A stretch of 64,000 nucleotides of DNA from NCBI RefSeq assembly GCF_007197775.1, contig NZ_CP041638.1, forward strand, positions 2,542,001 through 2,606,000, in the 5' to 3' direction. This document shows, piece by piece, positions 38,311 to 47,570 of the stretch. Each line of letters opens with the position of its first letter. Position 1 is the first letter of the stretch. The notes beneath the pieces were generated by a model that saw only the letters and a list, made by a program, of their open reading frames with translations, was not told the DNA's origin and searched no databases. This DNA comes from Thalassotalea sp. PS06 (lineage in GTDB: Bacteria > Pseudomonadota > Gammaproteobacteria > Enterobacterales > Alteromonadaceae). Both the position numbers and the translations under genes were made by a program.

Positions 38311-38575
38311 ATACCAATCCCACTAAGTTTGTGCACAACTCAGAGTTAGGGCCGAGGTTCATTTACAACATAGATTTTATTGATATAGTCATTCTATATT
38401 AATGAAATATAGGGCAGGAAATGGGCCTCTCACTAACTCCCTACGGGTGAGTTTTAAAGGCGTTTATCCTGCGTTACTGATTTTGACAATGGAATAACCA
38501 TTCTCTGCAATCAAAGCCTTGTCTAAAAGCCTTTAAATTCTCACTGAGTGAGCAATAATTTAATGGGATTGGTAT
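38311..38575. mobile_element. MITE-like element with ATACCAATCCC inverted ends
   Basis: The left end ATACCAATCCCACTAA and right end TTAATGGGATTGGTAT are inverted repeats with a single mismatch in 16 bases. The 265-bp interior has no open frame of note and contains internal inverted pieces (CTCACTAACTCCC region against CTCACTGAGTGAG). No transposase is encoded, and no clear target duplication is visible. Resembles non-autonomous dispersed elements of Alteromonadales. It sits just after the tRNA operon. Confidence 0.55.
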
Positions 38576-38652
38576 TATTAGATTATCTGGTTTTAATCAG
38601 ATAGTTATAAAAAATAAAAACAAAAAATAATAAATAGAATAAGGAAAAAGTT

Positions 38653-38874
38653 ATGAAGCAAGTCGGTTTGTACTTGATGATTGCAGGTATTGCATCGCTA
38701 TTATTGAACCTGGTTGGTTACGAGTTAAAAATCCTGATGTGGGTTGATAACTGGGGTGATACAACAGGTTGGGCAATTCGCCTTGGAGCGATTGTTGTCG
38801 GTGCACTAATGTTCTTTGCCATCAAGGAAGCACCGGAACAGGAAACGCAGGAAGAATTAAAAGAAGAGTCGTAA
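38653..38874 (+). CDS. Small two-helix membrane protein, unknown
   Basis: 73 residues: helix 1 about 5-25 (LYLMIAGIASLLLNLVGY), helix 2 about 42-62 (IRLGAIVVGALMFFAI), and an acidic tail (EAPEQETQEELKEES). AAGGAAA six bases before the ATG supports it. I cannot assign a function; inner-membrane location is inferred. It stands alone between the repeat element and the second tRNA-Leu. Confidence 0.7.
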   Translation: MKQVGLYLMIAGIASLLLNLVGYELKILMWVDNWGDTTGWAIRLGAIVVGALMFFAIKEAPEQETQEELKEES

Positions 38875-39224
38875 TTCTTCCGAGCTAACTAATACCAATA
38901 CCGGGTGGTCTTTATATGCTGTTTGATTGTGCCCGGTCTTACTTTCCTGGATTCATCCTCCAACCAAACCCAACCAAACCCAACTAAACCTTACGCAAAA
39001 ATTCTACGCATTAGCTATTCACATATCAGCGTAGAGGTAAACACCACTGCAATCTTCGCATTTATAAAAACCAAAAGCTTAACAGATAGAACCGAGATGA
39101 GTTAATCTGGGCGTGCGAAAAATTCGAGAGCTATTAAGAATCAGGGCTAATCGCCGTTAAAAAACACAATCCGTCTACAAAATAAGCAAACAAACTATTT
39201 TTTTAAATTTTCTGAAAAAAACGC
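38875..39224. other. Intergenic, no gene seen
   Basis: Contains an isolated ATACCAAT motif (38893-38900), an ACCGGG/CCCGGT pair that may form a weak terminator for the small membrane protein, and a short 10-base direct repeat AACCAAACCC near 38960-38990. Confidence 0.4.
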
Positions 39225-39252
39225 TTGCGCTTTAAACTGCCTTCCCTATAAT
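39225..39252 (+). promoter_or_regulatory. Promoter of the second tRNA-Leu
   Basis: TTGCGC and a perfect TATAAT are 16 bases apart, 11 bases before the tRNA. Confidence 0.8.
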
Positions 39253-39263
39253 GCACATCGTTC

Positions 39264-39349
<86 letters not shown>

Positions 39350-39351
39350 TT

Positions 39352-39399
39352 AAAACCTCCGAAGGTAATTTCTAACGAGATTAACTTCGGAGGTTTTTT
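39352..39399 (+). terminator. Rho-independent terminator of tRNA-Leu
   Basis: AAAACCTCCGAAG pairs with CTTCGGAGGTTTT, then a T-run. Confidence 0.88.
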
Positions 39400-39475
39400 C
39401 GTTTCAGGCTTTAAATCTTTAGGCCAGAATCGTTGAATGACGTTCAACAATTCTGCCCCCATGATCTACCAAGAT

Positions 39476-40666
39476 CTATAAACCGCAGGCGTATGCCAGA
39501 ACTTTGTCCTTAATAGGACCCATTCGCTGTGCACCGAACAAACCCAGGTTACGCAATAGTTTGATTGGTCCTGCAGGTTGTTTAAATCCCCGGTAAATCA
39601 AATCCATCGTCGTCATCATCAAAAGGTTATCGTTGCGACGTTGCTTCTCGTATCGCCTTAATACCGAGGCATCCGCATAATGTTCGCCAGAGCCAATGGC
39701 TTTGGCAATAACTTCCTGCAATGCGTGCACATCTTTAAACCCCATGTTCACCCCCTGCCCCGCCAACGGATTAATTGAATGGGCGGCATCACCAACCAGT
39801 ACCACTCGATTTTTCACATATTGATTGGCGTGGCGACGAATCAATGGGAATGCGCCTTTATCAATCACTTCAATATTTCCCAAGCGCTTTGGAAAGTGTT
39901 CGATAATCCGCTGTTGTAATTGGCTACTCGATAAGTTGACCAATTCGTTGATGGTTTGTGGTTTGTCGTACCAAACCAAAGAGGCTCGATTTCCACTTAA
40001 AGGCAGGAACGCTACCGGCGCACCGTTTACAAAATGTTGCCAGGTAATGTCTTGCTGATCCTGTTCGGTTTTTACATTAATCAGCATTGCAGAATGCTGG
40101 TAATCCCAACCGCTGGTACCTATCTTGGCCAAATTTCTGACCATGGAATTTCCACCATCTGCGCCAACCAGTATTTCGCTTTCAATGGTGATATCACCCA
40201 AAGTCGCAGTTATCCCATCCTCACGGTTTTCAATCTTGGATAATTTTTGCGGGGCGAATACTTTAATGTTGCTTCTTGCTTTGATTTGCAGCCAGGCCGC
40301 CGCTTGTATCAGGTGATTTTCCACCATGTGGCCAAGGTGAGATTGTTTAATCTGATCACAGTGAAATTCCGCATAGCTTAGCCCCTGCTCCCAAACCGCG
40401 AGGCGACGATATGGCGTCACCCGCCATAACTGCACTTGTTGCCAGATGCGTAAACTGCGTAATAGCTGCTCTGAGCCAAGTGAAACGGCGGAGACTCGCA
40501 AGTTGTAATCTTGCTGTTGATCATAATCCCCGGGGTTATCCAGCAAATTACTATCTGGTCTATGGGTGTCCACAAGAGCAATTTTCAGCCCAAGGTCAGC
40601 AAGCGCAACCGCGGTTGTTGCGCCAACCATACCGCCACCAATAACCAGACAGTCAAACTTTTCCAT
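39476..40666 (-). CDS. ubiF: FAD-dependent ubiquinone biosynthesis hydroxylase
   Basis: 396 residues of the UbiH/UbiF/VisC group: FAD dinucleotide motif VIGGGMVGATTAVALA at residue 8, the DG motif VGADGGNSMVR (about 171) and the GD motif VVLVGDAAHSINPLAGQGVNMGF (about 290). Hydroxylates the benzoquinone ring in ubiquinone synthesis (C6 in E. coli UbiF). The neighbourhood between a Met-Leu-Gln-Gln tRNA operon and miaB is exactly that of E. coli ubiF, which is why I choose this name over ubiI or ubiH. Confidence 0.88.
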   Translation of the reverse strand: MEKFDCLVIGGGMVGATTAVALADLGLKIALVDTHRPDSNLLDNPGDYDQQQDYNLRVSAVSLGSEQLLRSLRIWQQVQLWRVTPYRRLAVWEQGLSYAEFHCDQIKQSHLGHMVENHLIQAAAWLQIKARSNIKVFAPQKLSKIENREDGITATLGDITIESEILVGADGGNSMVRNLAKIGTSGWDYQHSAMLINVKTEQDQQDITWQHFVNGAPVAFLPLSGNRASLVWYDKPQTINELVNLSSSQLQQRIIEHFPKRLGNIEVIDKGAFPLIRRHANQYVKNRVVLVGDAAHSINPLAGQGVNMGFKDVHALQEVIAKAIGSGEHYADASVLRRYEKQRRNDNLLMMTTMDLIYRGFKQPAGPIKLLRNLGLFGAQRMGPIKDKVLAYACGL

Positions 40667-40979
40667 CGAGCCTTTAACCCTTTTAACACGTTTTTTGCAA
40701 TTCTAATATTGATTGTAATGGACAACACTAGCTTGATACCAGCGCATTTTCTGGGAAAACAAATATCCCAGTAAATTGCGATTTATGTCTAAGAATCATA
40801 GCGTTAACAAGCTGTACGATAAACCACCAGAAATGCACGATAAAATACTGATCTTAGAGAGTATGTAACAAAGTAATTAATAACGCGGTTTTCGACACAA
40901 ATGCTTACAAGCGTCGCGCAACCTTTTTTTAACATTATCTATCTTAAGAGCTGACAAATTTAAAAACTTTTAGGAAAAA
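40667..40979. other. Divergent intergenic region, ubiF / small exported protein
   Basis: 313 A/T-rich bases with no open frame worth keeping. Both promoters must be here; no operator is evident. Confidence 0.4.
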
Positions 40980-41291
40980 ATGATGAAAACTTTAGCTATG
41001 ACTTTGTTATCGACGGCCCTGATGGTATCGCTTCCTTCACAAGCCAATGACGAAAAACCTGAAAATGCAGTTTCGGTTACTGACGTTTATACCGTAATGT
41101 ATACGCAAAAAGCCGATTTGATCGCCCAGAAAACACAGCACACCCTGCAATATCTAAATTATCAGGGGCGGCTGGACATCTATGAGCAGGCTCGCAAGAC
41201 TATTGCCGACATTGGTCAGGAAACAAGCCAGTTTGATCAGCAATTAGCCCGTGGTGAAACCTGGAAAGATTCTGACAATGCCGCTGAATAA
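40980..41291 (+). CDS. Small exported protein, unknown
   Basis: 103 residues. Signal peptide (MKTLAMTLLSTALMVSLPSQA, cleavage after SQA near residue 22) then a short acidic helical protein (VYTVMYTQKADLIAQK; LDIYEQARKTIADIGQET) without cysteines. AGGAAAAA precedes two consecutive ATGs; the second may be the real one. Periplasmic by prediction; function unknown. Confidence 0.68.
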   Translation: MMKTLAMTLLSTALMVSLPSQANDEKPENAVSVTDVYTVMYTQKADLIAQKTQHTLQYLNYQGRLDIYEQARKTIADIGQETSQFDQQLARGETWKDSDNAAE

Positions 41292-41327
41292 TTGTGAGTT
41301 TATCGCTCCAATAACCAGCAATAAATT

Positions 41328-41366
41328 AAGGCAAGAATAACAGCTCACTGTTTCTTGCCTTTTTTC
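41328..41366 (+). terminator. Rho-independent terminator
   Basis: AAGGCAAGAA pairs with TTCTTGCCTT, with an inner ACAG/CTGT extension and a T-run; ends the small exported-protein gene. Confidence 0.85.
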
Positions 41367-41560
41367 TATCTGCCTATCTCCTGACTTCCAGGCCCTCAAC
41401 TTTACAAATTAATAACAGCCAGACAGTGGCGTGGCGTCACAAGAAAGAGTAAAATATGCTCCTTTTTTATTTTGACCACACTCAAGGGCGATTGGCGTTA
41501 CAAATAGATTCCATGAACGCCAGTATAAATAAGCCCTCACCCGCAGAAACAGGGTGTACA

Positions 41561-41610
41561 GATTGGGGGGCAGAGCATGAATTGTGCAAAATTCAAGATC
41601 TGACCCCAAC
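41561..41610. repeat. REP-like hairpin, copy 1
   Basis: TTGGGGGGCAGA and TCTGACCCCAA flank an inner GAATT/AATTC pairing. The core GCAAAATTCAAGATCTG recurs at 45805 with CCCCCAAT after it. Lies just before miaB. Confidence 0.65.
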
Positions 41611-41652
41611 CCGAGTATACTTTGAGTGTTAACGATATTTAGGCAAACGTAC

Positions 41653-43098
41653 ATGACCAAAAAGCTGTTTATTAAAACCTGGGGCTGCCAGATGAACGAG
41701 TACGACTCGCAAAAAATGGCTGACCTGTTAGATTCAACCCATGGTTTTGTTGAAGCAAAAGAAGCGGAAGAGGCAGATGTATTACTACTAAACACCTGCT
41801 CGATTCGTGAGAAAGCTCAGGAAAAAGTATTCCACCAATTAGGTCGTTGGAAAAACTTAAAAGCGGACAACCCTGATTTAATCATCGGTGTTGGTGGTTG
41901 TGTAGCGTCTCAGGAAGGTGATGCTATCCGTCAACGTGCGCCATTTGTTGATATTGTATTTGGTCCACAAACTTTGCATCGTTTACCAGAAATGATCCAA
42001 CAGGTTACCGGTGAGCACAATCACGTTGTTGATGTCAGTTTCCCGGAAATCGAAAAATTCGATCGCCTACCAGAACCAAAAGCTGAAGGCCCAACGGCAT
42101 TCGTTTCAATCATGGAAGGTTGCAGTAAATATTGTACGTTCTGTGTTGTGCCGTATACCCGTGGTGAAGAAGTTTCCCGTCCACTCGATGACGTACTTTA
42201 TGAAATCGCTCAACTTGCGGAACAAGGCGTTCGCGAAGTTAACCTACTTGGTCAAAACGTAAATGCTTACCGTGGTGAAACCCACGATGGCAGCATTTGC
42301 CGTTTCTCTGATTTATTGCGTCTAGTGGCAACCATTGATGGTATCGATCGTATTCGTTACACCACATCGCACCCGGTTGAATTCACCGATGATATTATCG
42401 ATGCCTATGCCGATGTTCCTGAGCTGGTTAGCCATTTGCACCTGCCAGTGCAAAGCGGTAGCGACCGTATTCTGAACATGATGAAACGTGGTCACACCGC
42501 CATTGAGTACAAAAGTAAAATCCGTCGCTTGCGTAAAGTTCGCCCGGATATCTGCATGTCATCAGATTTTATCATTGGCTACCCAGGTGAAACCAACGAT
42601 GATTTTGAAGCTACGATGAACCTTATCAAAGCCATCGATTTCGATATCAGTTTCAGTTTTATTTACAGTGCTCGCCCGGGAACACCGGCCGCGGATGCGG
42701 TTGATGATGTGACTGAACAAACCAAGAAGCAACGTCTACAGATTTTGCAAGATCGTATCAATACTCAGGCTCTGTCTATTGCTCGCAAAATGCTGGGCAC
42801 CGAACAACGTATCCTGGTTGAAGGCCCTTCTAAAAAGAACCCAATGGAGCTACGTGGTCGCACCGAAAACAACCGTATCGTTAACTTCGAAGCGCCTCAC
42901 ACCGTCATTGGCCAGTTCGTTGATGTGGAAATCACCGACGTATACAGCAACTCGTTGCGTGGCAAATTAGTCCGTACCGAGGATGAAATGGGTCTTCGTA
43001 TTGCCCATTCACCGGCTGATATCCTGGCTAACCAGCACCATCAGGTTGCCCCGGACAATTCGGCTGACAGTTTAGGTGTTGAAACCTATACTCCATAG
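41653..43098 (+). CDS. miaB: tRNA-2-methylthio-N6-dimethylallyladenosine synthase
   Basis: 481 residues from the ATG at 41653 (AGG nine bases before; the longer frame begins with an implausible extension). N-terminal UPF0004 domain cysteines in [19 protein letters not shown] and GGCVASQ; radical-[11 protein letters not shown] (about 157-164); C-terminal TRAM domain (about 375-440). Methylthiolates i6A37 of tRNAs using two [4Fe-4S] clusters. First of the block miaB-ybeZ-ybeY-corC-lnt. Confidence 0.97.
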   Translation: MTKKLFIKTWGCQMNEYDSQKMADLLDSTHGFVEAKEAEEADVLLLNTCSIREKAQEKVFHQLGRWKNLKADNPDLIIGVGGCVASQEGDAIRQRAPFVDIVFGPQTLHRLPEMIQQVTGEHNHVVDVSFPEIEKFDRLPEPKAEGPTAFVSIMEGCSKYCTFCVVPYTRGEEVSRPLDDVLYEIAQLAEQGVREVNLLGQNVNAYRGETHDGSICRFSDLLRLVATIDGIDRIRYTTSHPVEFTDDIIDAYADVPELVSHLHLPVQSGSDRILNMMKRGHTAIEYKSKIRRLRKVRPDICMSSDFIIGYPGETNDDFEATMNLIKAIDFDISFSFIYSARPGTPAADAVDDVTEQTKKQRLQILQDRINTQALSIARKMLGTEQRILVEGPSKKNPMELRGRTENNRIVNFEAPHTVIGQFVDVEITDVYSNSLRGKLVRTEDEMGLRIAHSPADILANQHHQVAPDNSADSLGVETYTP

Positions 43099-43124
43099 GC
43101 AAAAGGATAAATGGTTTAACGATA

Positions 43125-44174
43125 ATGAAAACCAGTTTAGAAGTAACATTGGATCCCATGGATAACACCAGAATCGCAAACCTTTGCGGTCCTCTGGATG
43201 AAAACCTGCGCAAAATTGAGCGCTTGTTAGGGGTAGAGATTGGTTATCGCGGTAACTCGTTTAAGATCCACGGCAATGACGCACATAGCAATGCTGTGGC
43301 TAAATTATTAAAGGATCTATACATAGAAACCGCCGAAGTCAAAGGTAAGACCGGGAACATCACCCCGGAAATGCTGCACCTGGCTATCCATGAGGTGAAT
43401 ATTCTCGAGCAAGGTACCGATGTCGATGCCGATTACGACAAAATGGTGACGATTAAAACCAAGCGCGGATTAATCAAGCCACGTAACGAGAATCAAAAAA
43501 CCTATGTTCAAAACGTCCTGACTAATGATATCAGTTTTGGTGTTGGTGTTGCCGGTACCGGTAAAACCTACCTTGCTGTTGCCTGTGCCGTTGATGCTCT
43601 TGAGCGTCAGGAAGTACGCCGCATTCTGTTGACTCGCCCTGCGGTAGAAGCCGGTGAAAAGCTGGGGTTCCTGCCTGGCGATTTGTCACAGAAAGTTGAC
43701 CCTTATTTACGTCCTTTATATGACGCCCTGTTCGAGATGCTTGGCTTTGAAAAGGTTGAAAAGCTCATCGAACGCAATGTGATTGAAGTAGCACCGCTAG
43801 CCTACATGCGCGGCCGTACCTTAAATGATGCCTTTATTATTCTTGATGAGAGTCAAAACACCACGGTTGAACAGATGAAAATGTTCCTGACCCGTATCGG
43901 TTTTAATTCTAAAGCAGTTATCACCGGCGATATTACTCAGGTGGATTTGCCGCGCGGACAACGATCAGGGTTACGTCATGCTATCGAGGTGCTGGACAAC
44001 ATCAAAGGCGTAAGCTTTAACTTTTTCCAGTCTAAAGACGTTGTCCGTCATGCCGTCGTTGCTCGCATTGTCGAAGCTTATGAAAGACATGACATGCGAA
44101 AGCAGCAAGGGGCGAATCAAGCAACAAGCGCGAATAACACTAAAAAAGCGCCAGAAGATAACGGCGCCGATTAA
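43125..44174 (+). CDS. ybeZ: PhoH-like ATPase YbeZ
   Basis: 349 residues. An N-terminal KH-like part is followed by the PhoH NTPase: Walker A GVAGTGKTYLA (about 140) and Walker B AFIILDESQN (about 240), with the conserved LPRGQRSGLRHA stretch. Partner of YbeY in ribosome and RNA quality control by family knowledge. The hydrophilic tail after residue 325 is low complexity. No good Shine-Dalgarno sits right before the ATG. Confidence 0.93.
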   Translation: MKTSLEVTLDPMDNTRIANLCGPLDENLRKIERLLGVEIGYRGNSFKIHGNDAHSNAVAKLLKDLYIETAEVKGKTGNITPEMLHLAIHEVNILEQGTDVDADYDKMVTIKTKRGLIKPRNENQKTYVQNVLTNDISFGVGVAGTGKTYLAVACAVDALERQEVRRILLTRPAVEAGEKLGFLPGDLSQKVDPYLRPLYDALFEMLGFEKVEKLIERNVIEVAPLAYMRGRTLNDAFIILDESQNTTVEQMKMFLTRIGFNSKAVITGDITQVDLPRGQRSGLRHAIEVLDNIKGVSFNFFQSKDVVRHAVVARIVEAYERHDMRKQQGANQATSANNTKKAPEDNGAD

Positions 44175-44207
44175 TTCGGGCGTTAATTCTGAGATAGAAA
44201 AAATTTA

Positions 44208-44357
44208 ATGGCTAAAGTCTGGAACTTTTTCGGCAATACTGAATCTACTTATATGTCCTGGGTGCGAAGCCTGGTTGTATCTGAAGGCGTCGCTACCCTA
44301 GGCACGATTTCTCCCGCCGAATTAAGTTCCTTAAAATCACAGAAGCGAACACTTTGA
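44208..44357 (+). CDS. Possible small protein between ybeZ and ybeY
   Basis: A 49-codon frame from ATG 44208 fills the gap between ybeZ and ybeY. It begins [13 protein letters not shown] and its TGA stop overlaps the TTG start of ybeY by four bases (TTGA). The ribosome site is weak. The fit between the genes and the overlap make it more likely than chance, but I know no family; it could be untranslated spacer. Confidence 0.42.
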   Translation: MAKVWNFFGNTESTYMSWVRSLVVSEGVATLGTISPAELSSLKSQKRTL

Positions 44358-44821
44358 CTACATCAATTAATACATTGGATATTCAGATAGCCTGTAGCGA
44401 TGAATCCGGGTTACCTTCCGCTGAAAATATGCAACTTTGGGTGGATACCGCATTAAGTATTTACTCAAAAGATGCGGAATTAACGATTCGCATCGTTGAT
44501 AGCGATGAATCTCAACAGCTAAATCACCAATATCGAGACAAAAACAAACCAACCAATGTCCTGTCATTTCCGTTTGAGGCCCCAGACGGCGTTGAACTGA
44601 GCTTACTTGGAGATTTGGTAATTTGTGCCGATGTTGTCAAAGCCGAAGCCAGTGAACAGAACAAACCACTTACCGCCCATTGGGCCCATATGATCATCCA
44701 CGGATGCTTGCATTTATTAGGTTATGATCATATAAGAGAGGTTGATGCCGAAGAAATGGAAGCTTTGGAGGTTAAGCTATTGGCATCGTTAAATATTAAT
44801 AACCCCTATATAACCGACTAA
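44354..44821 (+). CDS. ybeY: Endoribonuclease YbeY
   Basis: 155 residues with the zinc motif [15 protein letters not shown] (HxxxHxxxxxH, about 113-127). Single-strand endoribonuclease for 16S rRNA maturation. It starts with TTG, a rare codon, immediately after the small frame above; no in-frame ATG gives a complete N-terminus. Low initiation and dependence on upstream translation are inferred. Confidence 0.94.
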   Translation: MTTSINTLDIQIACSDESGLPSAENMQLWVDTALSIYSKDAELTIRIVDSDESQQLNHQYRDKNKPTNVLSFPFEAPDGVELSLLGDLVICADVVKAEASEQNKPLTAHWAHMIIHGCLHLLGYDHIREVDAEEMEALEVKLLASLNINNPYITD

Positions 44822-44875
44822 ACGTGACAGACGATTGGTCAAAAGATTAAATAACTAAGGTGAAAATACTGCTCT

Positions 44876-45757
44876 ATGAGCGACGACAACCCGCACTCTA
44901 GCCACGGCTCTTCGAAGTCCTTTATGGAAAAAATTGTTCAAGCATTTACCGGAGAGCCGCAAAATAAAGAAGAATTAGTCGAAGTATTACAAGATGCTCA
45001 AGACCGTGAGTTGATCAAACCCGCTACCAAACAAATGCTGGAAGGCGTATTGGAAGTATCCGATATGCGCGTTCGAGACATTATGATCCCGCGCTCTCAC
45101 ATGGTAACCGTCGATATCCAGCAATCGGTAGAGGAATTCCTGCCAATCGTGCTAGAGTCTGCACACTCTCGCTTTCCTGTTATCAATGACGATATCGATC
45201 ACATCGAAGGTGTGTTACTGGCTAAGGATTTGCTGGCCTATGGATTCACTAAAGACGCAAGTAGCTGCGCCTTAAAAGACATCATTCGTCCGGCAATTAT
45301 TATTCCGGAAAGTAAACGCGTAGAGCCACTATTAAAAGAATTTCGCCAGCAACGCTATCATATGGCGGTTGTGGTTGACGAATACGGTGGTGTTTCTGGC
45401 CTGGTAACCATTGAAGATATCCTTGAGCTAATTGTTGGCGAAATCGAAGATGAGCATGACGATATGCTAGAGCGCGAAATTCGACGTTTGGCGGGTAATG
45501 TTTACCACGTAAAAGCGCTCACCGATTTGGATGACTTCAACGAATACTTTAATTGTGATTTCGATGAAGAAGAAGCCGATACCATAGGCGGTACGGTGAT
45601 GCATCGTTTTGGCCATATGCCACTGCGCGGCGAAAGCATCGACATCAATGGCTTTGACTTTAAAGTTGTCTCTGCAGACAAACGGCGTATTCAGCAACTT
45701 CAGGTTACCATTCCAAAAGACCATGAAATTAACGGTCGTTTGGTTGACGAGCGATAG
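44876..45757 (+). CDS. corC: Magnesium/cobalt efflux protein CorC (YbeX)
   Basis: 293 residues: two CBS domains (about 70-190) with VRDIMIPRSHMV and GGVSGLVTIEDILELIVGEIEDEHD, then the CorC_HlyC transporter-associated domain. No membrane segments, so it is the soluble YbeX type. AAGGTG precedes the ATG at a rather long distance. Linked to ribosome function through its conserved neighbours ybeZ and ybeY. Confidence 0.93.
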   Translation: MSDDNPHSSHGSSKSFMEKIVQAFTGEPQNKEELVEVLQDAQDRELIKPATKQMLEGVLEVSDMRVRDIMIPRSHMVTVDIQQSVEEFLPIVLESAHSRFPVINDDIDHIEGVLLAKDLLAYGFTKDASSCALKDIIRPAIIIPESKRVEPLLKEFRQQRYHMAVVVDEYGGVSGLVTIEDILELIVGEIEDEHDDMLEREIRRLAGNVYHVKALTDLDDFNEYFNCDFDEEEADTIGGTVMHRFGHMPLRGESIDINGFDFKVVSADKRRIQQLQVTIPKDHEINGRLVDER

Positions 45758-45770
45758 AACTTTCTCCTAT

Positions 45771-45830
45771 GAATTGGGGGGCCGGTTGTTAAACCTGCAT
45801 AAAATGCAAAATTCAAGATCTGCCCCCAAT
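45771..45830. repeat. REP-like hairpin, copy 2
   Basis: ATTGGGGG and CCCCCAAT flank a spacer that contains GCAAAATTCAAGATCTG, the core shared with 41585-41601. It occupies the corC-lnt gap. Confidence 0.65.
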
Positions 45831-45860
45831 TTTCATAAAGCGAAATGATGGAACACTAGC

Positions 45861-47420
45861 TTGAGTTTATTTCAATCTCCTAAATATAATCTGGCAATCA
45901 GTTTTATCGCTGGATTACTCATGGTGCTCTCCTATGCACCGTTTTCCCTATGGCCCGTTGCCTGGCTCTGTTTACTGATATTCATCCGACAAATTCACAC
46001 CGCAACAGGTAATCAAGCCTGGTGGCGTGGATTCAGTTTTGGTTTGGGTTGGTTCGCAGCCGGCATTTCCTGGGTTCATGTCAGCATTGAGCAATTTGGC
46101 GGTATGCCACTTGTCGCCTCTTTGCTGTTAATGCTATTGCTTTGTGCTTACCTGGCAATCTTCCCCGGGCTTGCTGCCCGGATAACCGTTGGTTTTAGAA
46201 ACCTATCGCTTTTTAACAACCATTATCTGCTGTTACTCCCGTTAATCTGGTTCGCCACAGAGTTCTTAAGAGCAAGATTATTAACGGGATTCCCCTGGTT
46301 ATCTTTGGGTTACAGTCAAATTGATTCACCGTTTATCAGCTTAGTCCCAGTGGTCGGAGAAACGCTGCTCTCCTCCCTCCTCCTGCTCGGATGTGTTGCG
46401 CTTTTCTATTTGATTGTCGGTCAAAAACGAATACTCAACGCTTCCTTATTAGCAGGGCTGATTATTGCAACGCTGTTGGCAACAATTCCAACCTGGGTAA
46501 CCGTATCGGATAAACCTGTCGCCATTGCTATGGTGCAAGGTAATATTGAGCAATCATTGCGATGGGATAAAGACAGAGAAGACATCATTATCAAGCAATA
46601 CATCGCAGATACAAAAGAGTTATACCAGAACCACGATATCATTATCTGGCCGGAAGCGGCGATCCCCAGGGTGGAGCCATTAGCCCAGCCTTACCTGCAA
46701 CAAGTTGATGCCTTAGCCGGCGAACACAATGCCGCTTTAATAACCGGTATTATTAGTTTTGAAGTTGATACCAGGAGTTTCTTTAACTCCCTGATAGTTC
46801 TAGGTAACAAAAATGGAGATTCCGGACAGGGGGATTACTATTTCCGCAACGCTAATCGCTATAACAAACATCACTTATTGCCGATAGGAGAATTCGTGCC
46901 GTTTCAGGCGGTGATGAAGAAAATTGCGCCATTATTTGATTTACCCATGTCTTCCTTTCAGCGTGGCGATTATGTGCAAACCAACCTGGTTGCCGATGGC
47001 TTTAACATCGCGCCGCTAATTTGTTTTGAAGTGGCGTTTGCGCAACAAACGGCAGCCAATGTCGATAACTCAACTGACCTGCTATTAACGGTAAGTAATG
47101 ACGCCTGGTTTGGCGACTCCCATGGTCCTCATCAACACCTGGATATCGCCAGAATGCGTGCCATTGAGTTCGGTCGCCCGATGCTTCGTGCAACCAATAA
47201 TGGAATTACCGCGGTTATTGATCACAATGGTGATATCGCCGCTTCGATTCCGCAATTTGTACAAACCACGCTGAGCACAGACGTATTTCTTACTCAGGGT
47301 GAAACGCCATTTAGCCAGTGGGGCTATTTGATTGAACGCATCCTCGTCAGTCTAATCTTCGCGTTTTTGCTCATTACCGTTTTTTTTACAAAACTGCGAG
47401 ATAGATTGAACAGGGCTTGA
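45861..47420 (+). CDS. lnt: Apolipoprotein N-acyltransferase
   Basis: 519 residues: six or so N-terminal helices, then a nitrilase domain with Glu in IIWPEAAIPR (about 267), a Lys-bearing middle (RYNKHHLLPIGEFVPF) and nucleophilic Cys in APLICFEVAF (about 391). N-acylates lipoproteins at the inner membrane. TTG start; the ATG at 45846 in another frame closes at once. Consistent with several lipoproteins in this window. Confidence 0.95.
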   Translation: MSLFQSPKYNLAISFIAGLLMVLSYAPFSLWPVAWLCLLIFIRQIHTATGNQAWWRGFSFGLGWFAAGISWVHVSIEQFGGMPLVASLLLMLLLCAYLAIFPGLAARITVGFRNLSLFNNHYLLLLPLIWFATEFLRARLLTGFPWLSLGYSQIDSPFISLVPVVGETLLSSLLLLGCVALFYLIVGQKRILNASLLAGLIIATLLATIPTWVTVSDKPVAIAMVQGNIEQSLRWDKDREDIIIKQYIADTKELYQNHDIIIWPEAAIPRVEPLAQPYLQQVDALAGEHNAALITGIISFEVDTRSFFNSLIVLGNKNGDSGQGDYYFRNANRYNKHHLLPIGEFVPFQAVMKKIAPLFDLPMSSFQRGDYVQTNLVADGFNIAPLICFEVAFAQQTAANVDNSTDLLLTVSNDAWFGDSHGPHQHLDIARMRAIEFGRPMLRATNNGITAVIDHNGDIAASIPQFVQTTLSTDVFLTQGETPFSQWGYLIERILVSLIFAFLLITVFFTKLRDRLNRA

Positions 47421-47425
47421 ATGTT

Positions 47426-47475
47426 GTAATACTAATTCCTCTATGTGTATTCCCACTCAATGGAATTGGTATTAC
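47426..47475. repeat. Hairpin repeat with ATACTAATTCC / GGAATTGGTAT ends
   Basis: A 14-bp stem (one G:T pair) and 22-base loop, directly after lnt. Its ends belong to the ATACCAAT group; it may end lnt transcription. Confidence 0.6.
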
Positions 47476-47570
47476 GCGCAATGCAAACGGTCGTCTCCCA
47501 TTCCTAACCTCTGGCTCATGGCAAAATTCGTTGCTAAGATAACATCACATTAACAACCATAAGAAACGCT

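Noticed and set aside
41409..41795. 128-codon minus-strand frame opposite the start of miaB
   Set aside because: Overlaps the N-terminus of miaB and a REP-like hairpin; composition not protein-like.
45771..45830. Rho-independent terminator of corC
   Set aside because: The G-run/C-run stem is not followed by a T-run and its core is shared with a distant site, so it is recorded as a repeat.
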